A DNA stretch of 8,571 nucleotides from JBBPYA01 sp038200385 (GTDB lineage Bacteria > Actinomycetota > Actinomycetes > Mycobacteriales > Geodermatophilaceae): contig JBBPYA010000123.1 of the NCBI GenBank assembly GCA_038200385.1, positions 1 to 8,571 of the forward strand, in the 5' to 3' direction. This document shows positions 4,571 to 8,571 of the stretch, piece after piece. The notes beneath the pieces are model-generated. The model did no database searches. It saw nothing but the letters and a program-made list of their open reading frames with translations, and was not told where the DNA came from. Position 1 is the stretch's first letter, and every line of letters starts with the position of its first letter. The position numbers were made by a program, and so were the translations under genes.

Positions 4571-6925
4571 ATGAGCCCGGAGTCGGCATCCTCGGTCGAG
4601 CGGCGTCGCCTGACCAGACGGGACTTCCTGCTCGGAGCGGCCGCCGTGGCCGGGGGAGCCGTCGCCGTACCGGTGATCTGGACGCACCTGGCCGATGGCG
4701 CGAACGGGACGGCCGTGGCCAGCTCATCCCCCGCCGACGACCACTGGCTCGGGGCGGGCTACTGGGGCAACCGGCTGCAGGACTGGGTGATCCGCAACGG
4801 CCGCATCGTCTGCGTCGCCGACGCGAGCGCCCGGATCGGGCGCACCGTCTACCTGCTGACAGTGAGCCTGGACGGCAGCAGGCCGTTCAGCCTGCAGGTC
4901 CGGACCGGCACCGACGTGCCGGGCGAGGGTCTGTCCGGCTTCCTGATCGGGACGGGGGAACTCGGCACCGATTACCGCCGGCCGGCCCTCGTCGGTCCGG
5001 CGTCGGGCACGGCCGGCGGGTTGTTCTGCGTCTACGGCTCAGATGGCCGGGCCACCTTCCGTGACCACACCGACGAGATCAACCAGTTCGACTACGCCGA
5101 GTTCTCCTCGGCCGGCAGCGGGCCGGCGCCGGCGCGGACCGCAGGTGAACAGGTCGACCTGACCCTGAGCAGTGTGCCGCGCTCCGACGGGACGGTCACC
5201 CTGACGCTCCAGGCGGTCGACTCCTCGACCGGCTCGCTGCTGTCGCAGGCGGTCCTCACCGGCCGTTCGCAGGACAGCGTGACCGGCGGGATCTCGCTGG
5301 TCTCCTCCGCGCCGATCAAGGGCCAGTCGGCCACCTACTGGTTCCAGAACGTTCAATCCCAGGGTCAGGGTGCGGTATCCCGGCCCGAGCGGGGCCTCGG
5401 TCCGGTGGTCGGAACGATGTTCAGCCTCAGCGCCGGCGTGCTGAAGATGACCGCGCAGATCATGCCGATGCGACTGACCACGTCCGATGCGATCACGCTG
5501 CAGGTAAGGCTGGGGTCGGGCTGGCGCACGGTCGCAAAGGCGCCGATCGGTCCGGGCTGGACCGCGCTGCTCCGGGTCGAGGGCTGGGATGCCAGTGCAC
5601 CACGGCCCTATCGCGTCGTGTACTCCCGCGGCGGCACGTACGAAGGCACGATCCCGGCCGAACCCGGCCCGGCCGGGATGACGGTCCTGACGCTGTCGTG
5701 CACCAAGGCCTCGCACCGGCACATCGACGCGGGCTCGCGTTACGACACGCTGGTCCCTGGAGAGCACGCCCTCGGCATGTACACCAGCCGCAACGTCTAC
5801 TTCCCGTTCGAGCGGCTGGTCCGGGGAATGCGCGCGCAGCGACCGGACGTGTTCGTGGCGATGGGCGACCAGTTCTACGAGCAGAACCCGACCGTCAAGG
5901 ATCCCTCGGGCAATCCCGAGCTGGACTTCCTCTACAAGTACCTGCTGTGGTTGTGGTCCTTCCGGGACATCACGCGGGACACCCCGACCTTGGTGCTGGT
6001 CGACGACCACGATGTGTTCCAGTCCAACCTCTTCGGCGAGAGCGGGGCACCGCTTCCGGCGGGCGCGGAGCCCTCGGTCGGTGGCTACCGCAACGACCCG
6101 GTGTGGATCAACACGGTCCAACGGGTGCAATGCGGACACAATCCGGACGCGTTCGACCACGCGCCGGTCGAGCGGGGTATCACGGTGTACTTCACCCGCT
6201 TCACCTACGGCGGGGTCCGGTTCGTGCTGCTCGAGGACCGCAAGTTCAAGTCCGGCGGCGACGGGCTCGACGAGAACGCGGCCACGATCCCCGAGGACCA
6301 GCTGCAACTGCTCGGACCGCGGCAGGAGACGATGCTGGCCGGACTGGCGGCCGAAGGTCCGGGTCCTCCGACGGTCGTGGTCAGCCAGACCATGTACGCG
6401 AGCCTGCAGACCGGGGTCACCCACCAGCCGCTGGCAGTTCGCGACTCGGCCGGCTGGCCGCCCCAGGCCAGCCGTCGTGCGCTGAAGTCGATGGCGGCCG
6501 CGCGCGCCGTCCTGCTCGCCGGTGACACCCATCTGGCGGCGCTGGTGCGCCACGTCGACGGGCCGGTCCAATTCTGTGGGCCGGCGGGGGGCGCGACGTT
6601 CGTCCGGTGGTTCGAACCCGCGCCGCCGCTGCCCAACGCCGGGTCCCAGCCCTACACCGGCGAATTCACCGACTCCTACGGCAACAAGATGCAGGTGCTG
6701 GCGGTGGCCAACATGAAGATCGACCAGGCCGAATGGGTCAAGGCCTACCACAACACCAACTGCGGCGACCAGGCAATCAAGGAGGAGGGCTACGGCGTCC
6801 TGCGGATCGACGGGGTGGCTCGGCGGCACACTTTCGAGGCGTGGCGGTTCGACGTCGACCCGACCACGCGGGGTGCCAGGCCGATGCCGGGCTGGCCCTA
6901 CGTGCTGCCCTTCGACGAGGCCTGA
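4571..6925 (+). CDS. Tat-exported PhoD-like metallophosphatase with large N-terminal accessory region
   Basis: A 784-residue exported enzyme of the PhoD (alkaline phosphatase D) class, expected to hydrolyse phosphomono- or diesters outside the membrane. Residues 11-37 are a twin-arginine signal: basic start, LTRRDFLLG (14-22), then an Ala/Gly/Val-rich core. Residues about 55-265 form a beta-rich region I do not recognise, with polar aromatic motifs such as HWLGAGYWGNRLQDW. Residues about 285-375 resemble the Ig-like PhoD N-terminal domain (YRVVYSRGG, YEGTIPAEP). The catalytic domain follows: LSCTK (375-379, C377), AMGDQFYEQNP (430-440, D433, Y436), LVDDHDVFQ (476-484), LLEDRKF (553-559), VSQTMYAS (604-611) and LLAGDTHLAA (648-657). 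The metal-site motifs are present, so it is probably active. PhoD enzymes are often 500-600 aa, so about 200 residues are extra. No Shine-Dalgarno sequence precedes ATG 4571. A phosphate-regulation box was not evident. Substrate unknown. Confidence 0.9.
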   Translation: MSPESASSVERRRLTRRDFLLGAAAVAGGAVAVPVIWTHLADGANGTAVASSSPADDHWLGAGYWGNRLQDWVIRNGRIVCVADASARIGRTVYLLTVSLDGSRPFSLQVRTGTDVPGEGLSGFLIGTGELGTDYRRPALVGPASGTAGGLFCVYGSDGRATFRDHTDEINQFDYAEFSSAGSGPAPARTAGEQVDLTLSSVPRSDGTVTLTLQAVDSSTGSLLSQAVLTGRSQDSVTGGISLVSSAPIKGQSATYWFQNVQSQGQGAVSRPERGLGPVVGTMFSLSAGVLKMTAQIMPMRLTTSDAITLQVRLGSGWRTVAKAPIGPGWTALLRVEGWDASAPRPYRVVYSRGGTYEGTIPAEPGPAGMTVLTLSCTKASHRHIDAGSRYDTLVPGEHALGMYTSRNVYFPFERLVRGMRAQRPDVFVAMGDQFYEQNPTVKDPSGNPELDFLYKYLLWLWSFRDITRDTPTLVLVDDHDVFQSNLFGESGAPLPAGAEPSVGGYRNDPVWINTVQRVQCGHNPDAFDHAPVERGITVYFTRFTYGGVRFVLLEDRKFKSGGDGLDENAATIPEDQLQLLGPRQETMLAGLAAEGPGPPTVVVSQTMYASLQTGVTHQPLAVRDSAGWPPQASRRALKSMAAARAVLLAGDTHLAALVRHVDGPVQFCGPAGGATFVRWFEPAPPLPNAGSQPYTGEFTDSYGNKMQVLAVANMKIDQAEWVKAYHNTNCGDQAIKEEGYGVLRIDGVARRHTFEAWRFDVDPTTRGARPMPGWPYVLPFDEA

Positions 6926-6978
6926 GCCGCGCTGCGCGTACGCCGAGCGGTCGGCCCCCGCGGCAGTAGTCTGGGACG
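6926..6978. other. Gap between phosphatase and proline dehydrogenase genes
   Basis: These 53 bp hold the probable -10 element at 6967-6972 and small GC-rich symmetries such as GCGTACGC. I see no hairpin with a T-tract. Confidence 0.4.
6967..6972 (+). promoter_or_regulatory. Possible -10 element TAGTCT giving a leaderless proline dehydrogenase transcript
   Basis: TAGTCT (TANNNT type) ends six bases before GTG 6979. A start about seven bases after the -10 would fall on the G of the start codon, producing a leaderless mRNA, a common arrangement in actinobacteria. There is no Shine-Dalgarno sequence in front of this GTG, which fits. No good -35 hexamer is visible at 17 bp spacing. Confidence 0.4.
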
Positions 6979-7899
6979 GTGCTCCGCTCGCTGATCCTGG
7001 CCGCCGCCCGCAATGCCGGGGTGAAGAACCTTGTCGCCTCGGCGCCGGTCAGTCGCACCGTCGTACACCGGTTCGTGGCCGGCGAGACGGTCGAGGACGC
7101 GGTGGGCGCGACCCGCTCGCTGCTCGAGCGGGATCTGCACGTCAGCCTGGATCACCTCGGCGAGGACACCGTGGAGGCGGAGCAGGCGCGCTCGACGGGG
7201 GAGGCGTACGCCGCCCTGCTCGAGCGGTTGGCCGAGGAGGGGCTGACCCCCGGCGCCGAGGTCAGCGTCAAGCTGTCCGCGGTGGGCCAGCTGGTCGATC
7301 CGGCGTTGGCCTTGGGCGTGGCCCAGGAGATCTGCGCCGCGGCGGCAAAGGCCGGGACGACGGTCACCCTGGACATGGAAGACCACACCACGACCGACGC
7401 GACGCTGGGCGTGCTGCGCGAGCTGCGGCGCGACTTCCCGGCCACCGGCGCGGTCCTGCAGTCCTACCTACGCCGCACCGAGGGCGACTGCCGGGACCTG
7501 GCGCACGCCGGGTCCCGGGTCCGGCTGTGCAAGGGCGCGTACGCCGAGCCGGAGTCGGTGGCCTACCAGGACGACCTGGAGGTGGACCGCTCCTACGTGC
7601 GGTGCATGAACGTGCTGATGGCCGGCGAGGGCTACCCGATGTTCGCCACCCACGATCCGCGGCTGGTGGCGATAGCCGGCGAGCGCGCCGCCTGGTACGG
7701 GCGGAGCAAGGACAGCTGGGAGTACCAGCTGCTGTTCGGCATCCGGCCCGACGAGCAGGTCCGGCTGGCCGCGGGAGGTCATGTGGTGCGGATCTATGTG
7801 CCGTACGGCGTGGAATGGTTCGGGTACCTGATGCGCCGGCTGGCCGAGCGTCCGGCCAACCTCTCCTTCTTCCTCCGTGCCGTGGCCACGCGGGGCTGA
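6979..7899 (+). CDS. Proline dehydrogenase (monofunctional, FAD-dependent)
   Basis: A 306-residue monofunctional proline dehydrogenase that oxidises L-proline to delta-1-pyrroline-5-carboxylate (P5C) with FAD, passing electrons to the respiratory chain at the membrane. Family landmarks: VSVKLSAVG (95-103), TLDMEDHTTTD (130-140), LQSYLRRTEGD (160-170), VRLCKGAYAEP (181-191), ATHDPRLV (223-230), WEYQLLFGIRPD (247-258) and VRIYVPYGVEWFGYLMRRLAERPAN (split as 270-282 and 283-294), where the Y-x-x-R-R of the proline-carboxylate site is Y283, R286, R287. Length is normal for monofunctional bacterial enzymes (about 300 aa). GTG 6979 is chosen because it begins MLRSLILAAARN, as relatives do. The next gene starts nine bases after its stop, so the two are probably co-transcribed. 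No P5C dehydrogenase gene is in the window, so the second catabolic step is encoded elsewhere. Often named putB, pruA-linked or fadM-like; I leave the symbol blank. Confidence 0.95.
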   Translation: MLRSLILAAARNAGVKNLVASAPVSRTVVHRFVAGETVEDAVGATRSLLERDLHVSLDHLGEDTVEAEQARSTGEAYAALLERLAEEGLTPGAEVSVKLSAVGQLVDPALALGVAQEICAAAAKAGTTVTLDMEDHTTTDATLGVLRELRRDFPATGAVLQSYLRRTEGDCRDLAHAGSRVRLCKGAYAEPESVAYQDDLEVDRSYVRCMNVLMAGEGYPMFATHDPRLVAIAGERAAWYGRSKDSWEYQLLFGIRPDEQVRLAAGGHVVRIYVPYGVEWFGYLMRRLAERPANLSFFLRAVATRG

Positions 7900-7908
7900 G
7901 CACGCCGC

Positions 7909-8571
7909 GTGGACACCCTGGCCATCTTCGGTGGCGGAAAACTCGGCGAGGCACTCGTCTCCGGCCTGCTCCGCGGACCGCGGACCGTCGAGGACGTCGT
8001 GGTCTGCGAGCGGCACCCGGACCGGGCGGCGTACCTGACCGAGACGTACGGCGTCCCCGCGGTGACCATCGCTGAGGCGGCCCGACGGTCCGCGGTGCTG
8101 CTGATCGCGGTCAAGCCGCAGGACATTGCCGCACTGCTGGACGATCTCGCGCCGAGCGTGCGTCCCGAGCACACCGTGGTCAGCGTCGCGGCCGGGATCC
8201 CGACGGCCCGGATCGAGCGGGCCCTGCCGGCCGGCACGCCCGTCGTCAGAGTGATGCCCAACACGCCGGCGTTGGTCGATCAGGCGATGAGCGCGATCAG
8301 TGCCGGCCAGCACGCCGGGCCCGAGCACCTCGCCGTCGCCGAGACGATCCTGGCCAGCGTCGGGAAGGTGGTCCGGGTCCCGGAGGAGTACCAGGACGCG
8401 GTGACCGCGCTGTCGGGCAGCGGTCCGGCGTACTTCTTCTTCCTGGTCGAGGCGATGATCGATGCCGGCATCCTGCTCGGCCTGCCGCGCACGCTCGCCG
8501 CCGATCTGATCGTCCAGACCGCGCTCGGCGCAGCCACCATGCTCCGGGACTCCGGCGAGCACCCGGTCCAG
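7909..8571 (+). CDS. proC: Pyrroline-5-carboxylate reductase, 3' end beyond window
   Basis: The first 221 residues of ProC, which reduces P5C to L-proline with NAD(P)H in the last step of proline synthesis. GTG 7909 starts MDTLAIFGGGKLGEALVSG: a beta strand followed at once by the Rossmann GxGxxG (G8, G10, G13), so no earlier start is needed. Further landmarks are LLIAVKPQD (64-72), VVSVAAGIP (90-98), VVRVMPNTPALV (112-123) and the C-terminal signature TALSGSGPAYFFFLVEAM (166-183), then GLPRTLAADLIVQTALGAA (191-209). The family is about 270 aa, so around 50 residues lie past the right edge. The frame is open to the last base. It lies nine bases after proline dehydrogenase, without its own evident Shine-Dalgarno sequence or promoter, implying co-expression. 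In Mycobacterium proC (Rv0500) sits in the same neighbourhood, supporting vertical descent. Confidence 0.96.
   Translation, partial: MDTLAIFGGGKLGEALVSGLLRGPRTVEDVVVCERHPDRAAYLTETYGVPAVTIAEAARRSAVLLIAVKPQDIAALLDDLAPSVRPEHTVVSVAAGIPTARIERALPAGTPVVRVMPNTPALVDQAMSAISAGQHAGPEHLAVAETILASVGKVVRVPEEYQDAVTALSGSGPAYFFFLVEAMIDAGILLGLPRTLAADLIVQTALGAATMLRDSGEHPVQ

Noticed and set aside
3326..4687. A 453-codon minus-strand open frame across the exporter genes
   Set aside because: It is a shadow frame of the ATPase and permease genes, with Gln/His/Arg-rich composition and no domain.
5039..6829. A 596-codon minus-strand open frame opposite the phosphatase gene
   Set aside because: It is antisense to a gene with clear catalytic motifs, and its translation shows only low-complexity Arg/Gly/His-rich sequence.
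8280..8540. Small minus-strand open frame near the right edge
   Set aside because: It is antisense to the strongly conserved proC signature region and has no recognisable content.

Overview
The window is very GC-rich, with strong G/C bias at third codon positions, and every gene is on the + strand. Gene content and order point to the chromosome of a high-GC actinobacterium. The left part (Ppx/GppA phosphatase, small membrane protein with an Arg-rich N-terminal motif, TIM-barrel isomerase-like protein) and the right end (proC) match, from memory, the Mycobacterium tuberculosis order Rv0496-Rv0497-Rv0498-(...)-Rv0500/proC. I cannot name the species from the sequence alone.

Layout: (1) 2-658, the 3' part of a Ppx/GppA phosphatase gene. 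(2) 658-1443, a three-helix membrane protein whose cytoplasmic arm carries an in-frame 15-bp tandem repeat (DTAEV-type pentapeptides). (3) 1525-2370, a sugar phosphate isomerase/epimerase-like TIM-barrel protein. (4) 2370-2969, a TetR-family regulator that overlaps gene 3 by one base. (5) 2970-3030, a compact control region: a -35/-10 promoter, a 22-bp AT-rich inverted repeat over the -10, and a near-perfect Shine-Dalgarno sequence. (6) 3037-3758 and 3755-4492, an ABC exporter (ATPase plus ABC-2 permease) whose ATPase frame is broken by an apparent one-base deletion just after the Q-loop. (7) 4571-6925, a large Tat-exported PhoD-like metallophosphatase with a big N-terminal accessory region. 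(8) 6979-7899, monofunctional proline dehydrogenase. (9) 7909 to the right edge, the first 221 codons of proC (pyrroline-5-carboxylate reductase).

How it fits together: genes 1-4 are tightly packed and at least partly translationally coupled. The TetR protein probably represses the promoter directly downstream of its own gene and so controls the ABC exporter. The phosphatase and the proline genes probably have their own promoters close to the start codons. Proline dehydrogenase and proC lie 9 bp apart although their reactions run in opposite directions, so the pair could support a proline/P5C redox cycle or simply coordinated proline homeostasis.

I see no RNA genes, insertion sequences, CRISPR arrays, attachment sites or prophage genes. 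No non-coding stretch exceeds about 100 bp. Most of the window is ordinary actinobacterial chromosome. The items most worth a second look are the frameshifted ATPase, the predicted TetR operator/promoter, the pentapeptide-repeat arm, the opposed proline gene pair and the phosphatase architecture. I found no convincing evidence of an entirely new multi-gene system.
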